Below, piece by piece: positions 55,013-64,000 of a DNA stretch of 64,000 nt; position 1 is the stretch's first letter, and every line of letters starts with the position of its first letter. The notes below the pieces were generated by a model, which worked only from the letters and a program-made list of their open reading frames with translations, had not been told where the DNA came from and ran no database searches. The stretch covers positions 49,949,501 through 50,013,500 of the forward strand of contig NC_064820.1 of NCBI RefSeq assembly GCF_024166365.1, read 5' to 3'. A program made the translations under genes and the position numbers. The DNA is from Elephas maximus indicus. Taxonomy: Eukaryota; Chordata; Mammalia; Proboscidea; Elephantidae.

Positions 55013-55706
55013 AATACGTGCATGTAAAACTAAGGTTGCCGGACCATATCAACATAAGTTTCTTGGATTGCATCAGTGTGTTACAAATACACAAGATGTT
55101 ACTGTTGGGGGAAACTGGGTGAAGCGTATAAAAGATCTCTCTGTACTATTTCTTACAACTGCTAGTCAATGTGTAATTATCCCTAGATGAAAAGTAAAAA
55201 AGACAGACAAAAAAAAAAAAAAAAACCCCAAAACAAAATACATAAATAAGTCTTGTTTCATATTAGTCTATCACTTCCAGTTTTTTCCTGGCTAGTTTAG
55301 ATCATTGCTTCCTACCTAAATCATCATGACAACTTATATATCATTGTAAATCAGTGGGGGCATCATTAAGTGAGATTATTAACTTATGTGTTGTTCTCAT
55401 GGGTCTTATCTATGTAAATTATCTTCCTCTTCTAGTCTCTTGGGCCCACAATGAAATGTAACCTCAAACAGTCAGCGCTTAAGACTCCTGTCTGGATCAG
55501 GACTCCAACCTCCAGCCCATCCTTCAGTCAGGAAAAGCCGGGGACGCCACTTGGGATCTTATGTGTCTTCCCTAAAGTCTAATGTACTTACTGTTTCATG
55601 TTAACCTCTAAGATGGACTGTAAACTCCATGAAGATAGGGATTCGTTCATTCATTCAATAAATAAATCTATTAAATGCCTAAAAATTTTTTTTTGTTTAC
55701 ACGCTA

Positions 55707-55912
55707 GGGGGTCCCTGTATTGGTGTAAATGATTAAGCGCTTGATTACTAGCTGGAAGGTTGATGGTTTGACCTCTCCTAAAGATGTCTCAGACAAGAGG
55801 CCTGGTGATCTGCTTCCAAAGTGTTGCAGCCTTGAAAAGCCTATAGAGCGAAGTTCTATTCTGCACATATGGGGTTGCTACGAGTCACCGACAGCTCAAC
55901 AGCAACTAACAC
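55707..55912 (+). repeat. AfroSINE-like, long subtype, diverged
   Basis: gtccctgtattggtgtaaat (head), gttgcagccttgaaaagcct (extra segment), gggttgctacgagtcaccga (tail). Confidence 0.75.
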
Positions 55913-56065
55913 AAATGACTAGGCACCAAACACCATTTTAGGTGCTAAGATTATGTGTGAGTTAGAAATCAGTAGGTATAAGGTATATGTGAGTAAAAGC
56001 AGGAAGATCTGCTTGGTGGCCTTTACTGAAAAGCCATTAGAAATGTTAATGGCTACTAAGGTAAG

Positions 56066-57260
56066 TAAAATTTTGCTGAAGATAATTCAAAAACTGTTGT
56101 AGCAGTACATCAACAGGGAACTGCTAGAAATTCAAGCTGGATTCAGAAGAGGATGTGGAATGGTGGATATCATTGCTGATGTCAGATGAATCTTAGCTGA
56201 AGAGCAGAGAATACCAGAAAGAGGTTTACCTGTGTTTTCTTGACTATGCAAAAGCATTCAACTGTGGATCATAACAAATTATGGATAACATCGCAAAGAA
56301 TGGGAATTCCAGAACACTTAATTTTGCTCATGAGGAACCCGTACTTAAACCAAAAGGCAGTCATTTGAATAGAACAAAGGGATACCGAGTGGTTTAGAAT
56401 CAGAAAAGGTGTGTGTCATGGTTGTATTCTTTCACCATGCTTATTCAATCTGTATGCTGAGCAAATAACACAAAAAGCTGGACTGTATGAAGAAGAATGA
56501 GGCATCAGGATTGGAGGAAGATGCATGAATAATCTGCAGTATGCAGATGACACAACCTTGCTTGCTGAAAGTGAAGAGTGCTTGAAGCACTTACTGATGA
56601 AGATCAAAGGCTACAGCCTTCAATATGAATTACACTGCAACATACATACTCACAACTGTACCAATAAACATCATGATAAATGGAGAAAAGATTCAAGTTG
56701 TCAAGGATTTAATTTTACTTGGATCCACAATCAATGCCCATGGAAGCAGTTGCAAAAGCCTTCTCTAAAGTGCTAAAAAGCAAAGCCGTCACTTTGAAGA
56801 CTAAGTGTTCCTGACCCAAGCCATGGTATTTTCAATTGCCTCACATGCATGTGAAAGCTGGACAATGAATAAGGAAGAATGAAGAAGAATTGATGACTTT
56901 GGATTATGATGTTTGTGAAGAATATTGAACATGCCATGGACTGCCAGAAGAAGGAACAACTCTGTCTTGGAAGAAGTACAGACAGAATGTTCCTTAGAAG
57001 CAAAACTGGCAAGACTTTGTCTCACATACTTTGGACATGTTATTAGGAGAGACAAGTCCCTGAAGAAGGACATCATGCTTGGTAAAGTAGAAAGTCAGTG
57101 AAAAAGAGGAAGACCCTCAAGGAGATTGATTGACACAGTGGACTCAAACCTAACAAGGATTGTGAGGATGGCATAGGACCCGGCAGTGTTTCGTTCTGTT
57201 ATACATAGGATTGCTATTTGTTGGAACAAACTCAATAGCACCTAATAACAACTAACAACA
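56066..57260 (+). mobile_element. RTE LINE 3' half, the longest RTE copy here
   Basis: Begins taaaattttgctgaagataa, includes the catalytic RT motif text encoding YADD within 56525-56608 (YADDTTLLAESEECLKHLLM), and ends ctcaatagcacctaataaca. Multiple stops and frameshifts make it inactive. Truncated before the endonuclease domain. Same orientation as the copy at 53904. Confidence 0.9.
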
Positions 57261-57906
57261 CTAAAGTAGTGGTAATAGAGTTGGAGAAAAGGATCAAATG
57301 TAAGAGATTTAGGAAGAAATTGACAGATTGTGTGTGAACAATTAATGAGAGGCCAGAGATGAAGCTGACTCCCAGGATTCTGATTTGGTTGCCTGAATCT
57401 ATAAGTTTGGGAATACCAGAGTGGAGCAGGTTCAGGAAAGGAAGGGACTCTCGCTGATTGGATTTTGACTATTTCAATTAGTACATGGAGCATCCAAATG
57501 GAATTTTTCAGTAGGCAGTTAAGTTTATGTGGTTGGAGCTCAGAGGAATGTTGCCTAGAGATGGACGCTTGATCTCTGAAGCCACAGGAAGAAATGAGAT
57601 TACTTAGGAAAAATGTGTAGAGGCAGAAAAGAGGAGCACCAGATTTAACGTCTGAGTTGAAAAAGAGGAGTGTGTGCAGACTGAGATGGTGGAGCCAAAA
57701 TGGGAGTAAAACTGAGAGAAGCTCGTGGAGGAGAGAAGGTTAAAGAGGGAGAGCCCAAGAGTGTCAAATGTTGCAGAGATGTCAAATAAAGGTAGGATTC
57801 AAAAGGATCCATGAAGGGGGGCTCTGCCCACAGACTTGAGCACTTCAGTCCTTGCTGCAAGGATATCCTACCTGAGGCCATTAAACAAGTGAATAAACAA
57901 CTATCT

Positions 57907-58092
57907 CATGCTGGGCTACTAACTGAGAGGTTGGCAGTTTGAACTCACCCAGAGGTACCTTGGAAGACAGGCCTGGCAATCTGCTTCTGAAACATTACAG
58001 CCTTGAAAACTCTATGGAGCATGGTTCTGTTCTGAAACACATGGGGTTGCCCCAAGTCTAAATCAACTCAACAGCAACTGGTTTGGTTTGTT
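57907..58092 (+). repeat. AfroSINE-like, long subtype, 5'-truncated
   Basis: gctgggctactaactgagag, attacagccttgaaaactct and aaatcaactcaacagcaact. Confidence 0.75.
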
Positions 58093-58183
58093 TTTTTTCT
58101 TAGAGCCATGTCCACATTTACCAAATAAATTTGTGATTATAATTGGAGTATCTAAATTTGCATATTGAGAAGAACAATAAAAT

Positions 58184-58420
58184 AGCAACAGTAATAGCTA
58201 ATGTTTAACACTATGTTCCAAGTAAATACCTTACATGGATTATCTCATTTAATTATTTTCTTTAATCTTGAAAACAACCCTACGAGGTAGGCATTGCTAT
58301 TTACCCTAATTTTATAGACAAAAGTACTCAAGTTCAGAGAGATTAATTAACTTGCCTAAAATCACATAAACAGTTGATGAACAAACCCAGTTCTGTTAAG
58401 TCCAGGGTTGGTAAGCTTAA
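58184..58420 (-). repeat. MIR SINE, inverted
   Basis: tagctaatgtttaacactat, tacatggattatctcattta, caaccctacgaggtaggcat: reverse MIR words in order. Confidence 0.85.
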
Positions 58421-59904
58421 CTGATATGCTACACTTTGTCTCTGGAATAAGTGGTCATACTGATGCAAGCATCTCTTGAGTTGCATGTCTCACTACAAGT
58501 TAATAAATTAGCACTCTAATGATACTAGTGTTTGGAAGAATATAGATCTGTGAGCGATTTTTGGTGCAAATGTTTGTTGGTATTGGGGTGGTGGTACACT
58601 AGGACAGATTACAATTGCTTGAGGAATTAACTAGGTGGCTAGGAAATGCAGATAGTGAGTGTGGACAGCCTAAGCCTGTCTGGGAAACAAATCGGAGAGA
58701 TAGGGGACTGGTTTGACGGCAAGCATATTAAAGAATTTTTTGTTGCTATTATAATTTTTTTAAAAGACGGGAGAATCATGAGTATGTTAGATTAAAAAAA
58801 AAAAAAAAGGACAATGAAGCAAAGGAACACACTGGGGAAAAGAGGAAAAAGTGAGGGAGTAAAGGGCGAGGGGAGGTGGCAGGTCACAGAGTCAGAGCAC
58901 AGGCAGCAGGAACGGCTTTGGATAGGACATGAATTATTTCACTAAGAAATAGAAGCAGATACAAATGAGTTGTAGGAGGAAGGCAGTACTGTAAACTGAA
59001 GATGGTCCCCATGCTCTCTGTAAAACAGGAGGAAATGCCTTTGCTGAGAATGATGGTGAGGGACTTAGAAGACAGATCTGGAGAAAAGCAGCAAAGGTTG
59101 CAAAAGCTGCCCTGGAACAGGAAGCTGACTAGGAGGATGTGTTCATGAGAGGACTGCCGGGTGGTGCAGAAGGCCCAGCAGAGGTTGGAGACCAGGAATT
59201 TGTAGGAGTGATACTCTGGACAATTTTGTGATTTTTCTCTAGAAACTCTTGACAACCTGATGTAGGAAAAGAGAAGCCTGTTAGAGGAAGCGTAATTTTG
59301 TTACAGAGCTAAAGCAAAGAGATAGAGACAGAAGGGGCTGAGAGACTGTTTGTGGCCTCTGCTAGATAGAAAAAGGGTTGAAGACAGTAGGTGATAGATT
59401 GGAAGGAAAAAAGGGATCAAGAGAGAAATAAGAGAGTGCGTTGGAAGGAAAGAAAGTAGTGGTCAGAACATGAGATATAAGAGTTGAAGATTTTAGAATA
59501 ACTATTCCACTGAGTTTGGTTTTTTGGTTTACTCTAAATATGAAAAAATTTAGATAAGTGAATAATTACAACATGCAATATTCTATCAATTGTACAATAC
59601 AACTAATTGAACTGAAGTGGTTGTTGGCCAGCAGCAAGGCAATGTGCTAGCTGGAAATGATCATTCATCAGATGACCTACAGAGTTCAAATCTCACATAC
59701 AAAATGCAACTAGAAGCATCAACATTTAATGTAAAAATGTCAAGCAAGAGGTTTTTTTTTTTTTTTGCTCCTGGCATGTTTTGTTTCCTTTCTCTGTGGC
59801 TCAGTCTCTTCATTGCCCTTTTTGTTGGCATGTGATAAAAAACCAGTATCTTTTTTCCGTTTCAACTCCAACAGGGTACTCACAATGCTTTTCTTCCTTT
59901 TAAA

Positions 59905-60060
59905 AAATATTCGTTGACTAATATAGCCAGGTATTGTGTTAGGTGTTGATAACACATCCATGAATAAGACAAAAATACCTGCCCTCTTAGGAGCTTACAC
60001 TGAAGTGCAAGAATCAGACAAACAGGCAATAATAATATAGAGTGGTAAGTACCATAATTA
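59905..60060. repeat. L2-type 3' remnant (tentative)
   Basis: gccaggtattgtgttaggtg, then gataacacatccatgaataa and cctgccctcttaggagctta. The same kind of unit occurs near 40680. Confidence 0.5.
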
Positions 60061-60116
60061 CCCTAAGCCTTGAGTCCTATGGGAGGGCACCTAACTCAAC
60101 CTTGGGTGATTATTGT

Positions 60117-60318
60117 TAAACCAGTAGCCGTTGAGTAAATTCCGACTCATAGCAACCCCTATAGGACAGAGTAGAACTGTCCTGTAGGGTTTCCAAGGCT
60201 GTAAATCTTTACACAAGCAGACTGCTACATCTTTCTCCCACAGAGCGGCTGGTGGGTTTGGACCACCAACCTCTGGGTTAGCAGCCGAGCACTTGATCGC
60301 TGCACCACCAGGGCTTCC
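60117..60318 (-). repeat. AfroSINE, long subtype
   Basis: Reverse copy from aaaccagtagccgttgagta to gctgcaccaccagggcttcc, with extra segment ggctgtaaatctttacacaa. Confidence 0.9.
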
Positions 60319-60569
60319 TCCTTGGGAGGAAGGCTTTTGTGAGGAGTTCTTGTCTCAGCTGAAATGAAGAATTTATTGGCATTATCCAGGCAAATGAATG
60401 GGAAGGGGGACATGAGGGAGACTCTTGATGTACACAGAGGCATCTTTCTCTCTCTCTTTCCGAAGGAGCCTCTGTTTTCCTTGCTTCTCTTGGCACCTCC
60501 ATTCCTAAGGGCAGCCATCTTAGTGTCTCCTCCTAGGGGATCCTCTTCCCTGGAAGGAATCAATGAACT

Positions 60570-60740
60570 TACAACCAGAAGTTCTGCATTTAAGTATCAG
60601 CTCTATCTCTTGTTAGTGTGACCTTAGATGTACCAGTTCACCTTAAGCCACGGGTTCTTCATTTTAGAACAAGAATAACAATACGTACTTCAGCGTTATT
60701 GAAGCATTCAAATGTAACACATGTGAAAGCCCTGTTAGCC
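60570..60740 (+). repeat. MIR SINE, weak
   Basis: aagtatcagctctatctctt, gtgtgaccttagatgtacca; diverged. Confidence 0.5.
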
Positions 60741-61422
60741 AGAAAATGTTATGCTGATGTTAGCTATTTTTACTGTGCTAAGGTGGTGTGCCTTATGCTT
60801 TTGTACTCTTGAGCCCATAATGGAGATTAAGAAACAAAGAAATCTAAACATCAGTATGGATTTATAGTTAATTTTCAGGTCTGCCAAATTTAAGCCATGA
60901 AATTAATTGTTCCCTGAAGCAACTTAAAATGTTTGAGTTAATGCCATAAATTACTGTAATTTGTCCTCTACTCAAATGCCACCACAGAGAGGCTATTGCA
61001 GCTAAAGTATCACCTAGCAGTCAGTAGACTGAGCAATGTAATCCTTAAGAGTACTGCAGCCACTCCACGGATAAAAAGATCAGCAGAAAGGGGAAGCTGC
61101 CAATTAGTGGGCCAAATAAATTTTGCAAACACTGAATAAAAATGAGGTTGAGGTGACGGGCAGTTTGAAAAAACACCCTCTATCCCAAATTCAGGATGGC
61201 CATCTGAACCATTAGCATTTGCATGCTCTACTGCGGAAAAACCTCATTGATAAGAAATCATTTCATGGAATTCATTTCTTGTTCATGTTCTAGCTCATTT
61301 GACAGACTTAACACCACAGAAGAAGAGACACTTAGGAATGATTGTAATGAGTTGAATCTAATGATACTTTCGTCCTTCAGATGTTGGGGAGGGGAACTTT
61401 GTGTCAGTATAACACAATGATG

Positions 61423-61602
61423 TTGTTGTTAGGTGCTGTTGAGTCTATTCAGACTCACAGTAACTCCATGAGGTTTTCGAAGTTATAATCTTTATGGGAG
61501 CAGATGGCCGGGTCTTTTTTCCTGAGGAGCTGCTGAGTGTGTTTGAACTACCAACCTTTTGGTTAGCAGCTGAGTAGTTAACCATTGAGCCACCAGAGCT
61601 CC
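61423..61602 (-). repeat. AfroSINE, long subtype, diverged
   Basis: gttgttaggtgctgttgagt (tail side) to attgagccaccagagctcc (head side). Confidence 0.8.
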
Positions 61603-62547
61603 TTCCTTACGATGTGATAGTTAAGACAATTTTTTTTCAGTTTTATTAAGAAAACATTAAAAAATACAGCAAATTTGAAAGAATTTTATACACTCACCTA
61701 TATACCCACGATTTAGATTCTACCACTGATATTTTGCTATACTGGCTAGATTTTTTTTTTAAGTAAATGTTTTATTTTGAAATAATTGTAGATTCACGTG
61801 CAATTGTAATAAATAATACAGCAATATTCCCTGTACCCTTTACCTAATTTCCCCTGGTGATAACAACACTATAATTCAAAACTATAGTATACTGTCACAA
61901 CCAGGATGGTGCTGTTGACAGTCAAGGTTAGGAACATTTCCATCCCCACAAGGATCCCTCATGTTGCCCTTGTACAGCCATACCCAGTTCTCGCCTACCC
62001 TCATAACCCTCTTAAAGCATGGCGACCACTAATCTGTTCTTCATTTCTATAATTTTGTCATTTCAAGAATGTTATATGTATGGAGTCATATAGTATATAA
62101 TCTTTTGAGATTGGCTTTTTTCACTAATCATAATTCTTTGGAGATTCATCTAAGTTGCTGTATCAGTAGTTCACTTATTTTCGTTGCTGAGTAGTAGTCC
62201 ATGATAAGGATGTACAATATCTGGGTAGTTTCCAGTTTTTGGCTCTTAAGAATGAGCATACTACGAACACTCACGTATAGGTGTTCGTGTGAATCTAAGT
62301 TTTCATTTCTCTGGGATAAATGCCCAGGAGTGCAATCACTGGTTGTATGGTAGTCACATGTTTAGTTTTTTAAGAAGCTGCCAAACTCTTTTGTAGACTG
62401 AAAAAGTACCATTTTACCTTCTCATCAGCAATGTTTGAGTAACCCAGTTTCTCTCCATCTTTCCCAGCATTGGTGTTATTTTTATTTTAGACATTCTGAT
62501 AGCTGTGCCTCATTGTTCTTTTAATTTTCTTTTCCCTAATGGTTAAT

Positions 62548-62828
62548 CCAACCACAATGCTCCTTAGAAGCGAGAATGGAGAGACTTTGGTTCACTTGCT
62601 TAGGACACTTTGTCAGGAAAGATCAATCGCTAGAAAGGCCATCACGTTTGGTAGAGAGTCAATAGAAATGAGGGAAATCCTCAATGACGTGAATTGGCAC
62701 AATAGCAGAAACAATGGACTCAAACACATCAATGATCACAAAGATGATGGAGGACAGCAGTGTTTCACTCTGTTTTTCCAAAGATTGCTATGAGTTGGAG
62801 CTGACATGAAAGCAACTACCAACAACAA
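62548..62828 (+). mobile_element. RTE LINE 3' fragment
   Basis: atgctccttagaagcgagaa to aactaccaacaacaat. Flanked by taatggttaat and taatggctaat (10 of 11 bases), a decayed target duplication. Confidence 0.85.
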
Positions 62829-62880
62829 TAATGGCTAATGATGTTGAATATCTTTTTATGTACTTATATTCCTCTTCAGT

Positions 62881-63353
62881 TGTGATGGTTAGAATTGTGT
62901 GTCAACTTGACTGGGCCATGATTCTCAGTGTTAATATGTGATCACTCCCATGATTGAATCTGCTGTGAGTAGCCAATGAGTTTCCTTGGAGGTGTGACCT
63001 GCATCCGAATATAAGCAGACATTCTGGCTTTTTTGCTCACTCTGGATCTTGTGTCTGCCTCCTGCTAGTCTGACCTCCGGCTCCTGGGACTTGAGCTAAC
63101 AGCTTATCTGCAGACCTTGGGATTCATTGATCTTCATAGCCTGAGAGAGGGAGCCCTGCTTTCTGACCTTCGGATCTTGGGTTCGCCAGCCCCTGAGGCT
63201 ACGTGAATCAAGAGAAGCCTCTATTCTAACCCGTGGACCTGGGATGTTCCAGCCTCTGCAATTGCATGAGCTGTTTCCTTGATATAAATCTGTCTCTCTC
63301 TATATTTATACGCTTTACTGGTTTTAGTTCTCTAGAGAACCCAGCCTAAGACA
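62881..63353 (+). mobile_element. Solo LTR, MaLR/ERVL-like
   Basis: Begins TGTGATGG and ends CTAAGACA, with the order aattgtgtgtcaacttgact, ggaggtgtgacctgcatccg, gagaacccagcctaag. Same broad family as 11880-12358. Confidence 0.75.
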
Positions 63354-63632
63354 TTGGTGGAATGTCGCTTTCTGTTGTTTCTTCATTTGCTTTTAAACTG
63401 TTGAGTTTTGAGAATTCTTTATCTATTCTAGGTATATGTCATTTATCAGAAAAATGGTTTGCAAATATTTTCTCTCAGTCTGTAGCTTGTTTTCTAATCC
63501 TCTTAACCAGGTTATTTGCAGGGCCAAAGTTTTTAATTTTCATGAGGTTCAATTTATCAATTTTTCCTTTTATAGGTTGTGCTTTTAGTGTCAAACCAAG
63601 AAGACTTTGCCCAGCCTTAAAAAAAAAAAATG

Positions 63633-63725
63633 TTTAGAATAAAAATAGCAGAAAAATTATTGGAACCTAAAAAAATGTTTTTTTTTTTTAGGTTCCAATA
63701 ATTTTTCTGCTATTTTTATTCTAAA
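63633..63725. repeat. Perfect palindrome, 43-bp arms and 7-nt loop
   Basis: Left arm 63633-63675 and right arm 63683-63725 are perfect reverse complements (I checked every pair); the loop is 63676-63682. The arms contain tattggaacct and aggttccaata at the inner side. It may be a hairpin-type miniature transposon or a fold-back rearrangement. Confidence 0.95.
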
Positions 63726-63848
63726 AATTTTATAGTTTTACATTTAATTCCACATTCCATTTTGAGTTAATCAAATTAATTTTTGTATAAGCTTTGAGTC
63801 CATAAGGCTGTTTTTTGTTTTTTGCTTTGTTGGTGTGGTTCCAAAGCC

Positions 63849-64000
63849 AAAAACCAAACCCAGTGCCGTCAAGTCGATTCTGACTCATAGCAACCCTATA
63901 GGACAGAGTAGAACTGCCCCATAGAGTTTCCAAGGAGTGCCTGGTGGATTTGAACTGCTGACCCTTTGATTAGCAGCCATAGCACTTAAACACTATGCCA
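63849..64000 (-). repeat. AfroSINE, runs off the window end
   Basis: Reverse copy from aaaccaaacccagtgccgtc; its head (cactatgcca) is cut by the window edge. Confidence 0.92.

Larger units (their letters stand above)
61640..63617 (-). mobile_element. Old L1, inverted, split by an RTE and an LTR
   Basis: L1 text on the minus strand (tttattttgaaataattgta; ttgctgagtagtagtccatg; gtttgcaaatattttctctc) is found in three pieces: about 61640-62547, 62829-62880 and 63354-63617. The gaps hold an RTE and a solo LTR. Confidence 0.75.
50711..64000. other. Intergenic region upstream of PAIP1, no gene found
   Basis: No exon, RNA gene or further CpG island was recognised. Sequence outside the listed repeats (50720-50910, 51070-51270, 55020-55480, 58430-59900 and 60750-61420) is AT-rich or purine-rich without a supported feature. 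57270-57780 resembles the same unnamed ancient repeat seen at 7130-9018. Confidence 0.6.

Noticed and set aside
58884-59255. 123-residue minus-strand open frame
   Set aside because: Shadow of a purine-rich intergenic stretch, with no domain or splice context.
50340-64000. NNT or NNT-AS1 exons
   Set aside because: In human these lie upstream of PAIP1, but no NNT protein segment or second CpG island is visible here. They probably lie beyond the window.

Overview
This is a stretch of placental-mammal nuclear DNA, almost certainly from an afrotherian and most likely elephant-like. It carries more than twenty copies of the afrotherian tRNA-derived SINE (AfroSINE), whose 3' part reads gggtcgctatgagtcggaa followed by a tcgactcgacggca tail. 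It also holds about ten fragments of the RTE-type LINE with the same 3' tail, plus L1 3' ends, MIR, L2-like and LTR remnants. I see no bacterial operon, CRISPR array, rRNA or tRNA gene.

The one gene that can be proved from the sequence is PAIP1 (poly(A)-binding protein-interacting protein 1), on the minus strand from the start codon at 49354 to the stop at 14457. I rebuilt eleven coding exons by hand. All ten introns are GT-AG, and the exon lengths sum to 1443 nt, giving an intact 480-residue protein. It carries the proline/glycine-rich N terminus, the PABP-binding PAM2 motif, the MIF4G domain and the acidic C-terminal PABP-binding region. The start codon lies in a strong CpG island (about 48780-50110), and a four-codon upstream ORF sits just before it.

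Layout. 1-6330: intergenic or upstream-gene intronic DNA dominated by a nested retroelement complex at about 1190-4420, then L2-like and SINE sequence. 6340-6870: a second CpG island with no coding exon beside it. From mammalian gene order (C5orf34 lies 3' of PAIP1 in human) it is plausibly the C5orf34 promoter, but I found no C5orf34 coding exon. 6870-13300: intergenic repeats. About 13240-14456: PAIP1 3' UTR or 3' flank. 14457-49354: PAIP1. 50110-64000: intergenic DNA upstream of PAIP1, rich in RTE, L1, L2, MIR and LTR remnants.

The most interesting structures are in the repeats. They include a retroviral-type element whose two termini are inverted LTR copies within a 5-bp target duplication, layered with two RTE insertions; a roughly 70-bp internal micro-inversion inside an RTE copy; a perfect 43-bp-arm palindrome near 63.68 kb; an L1 copy keeping its 5' region and ORF1 but lacking ORF2; and SINE insertions with perfect target-site duplications. 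I found no convincing new protein-coding system, and most long open frames are shadows of CpG islands or repeats.
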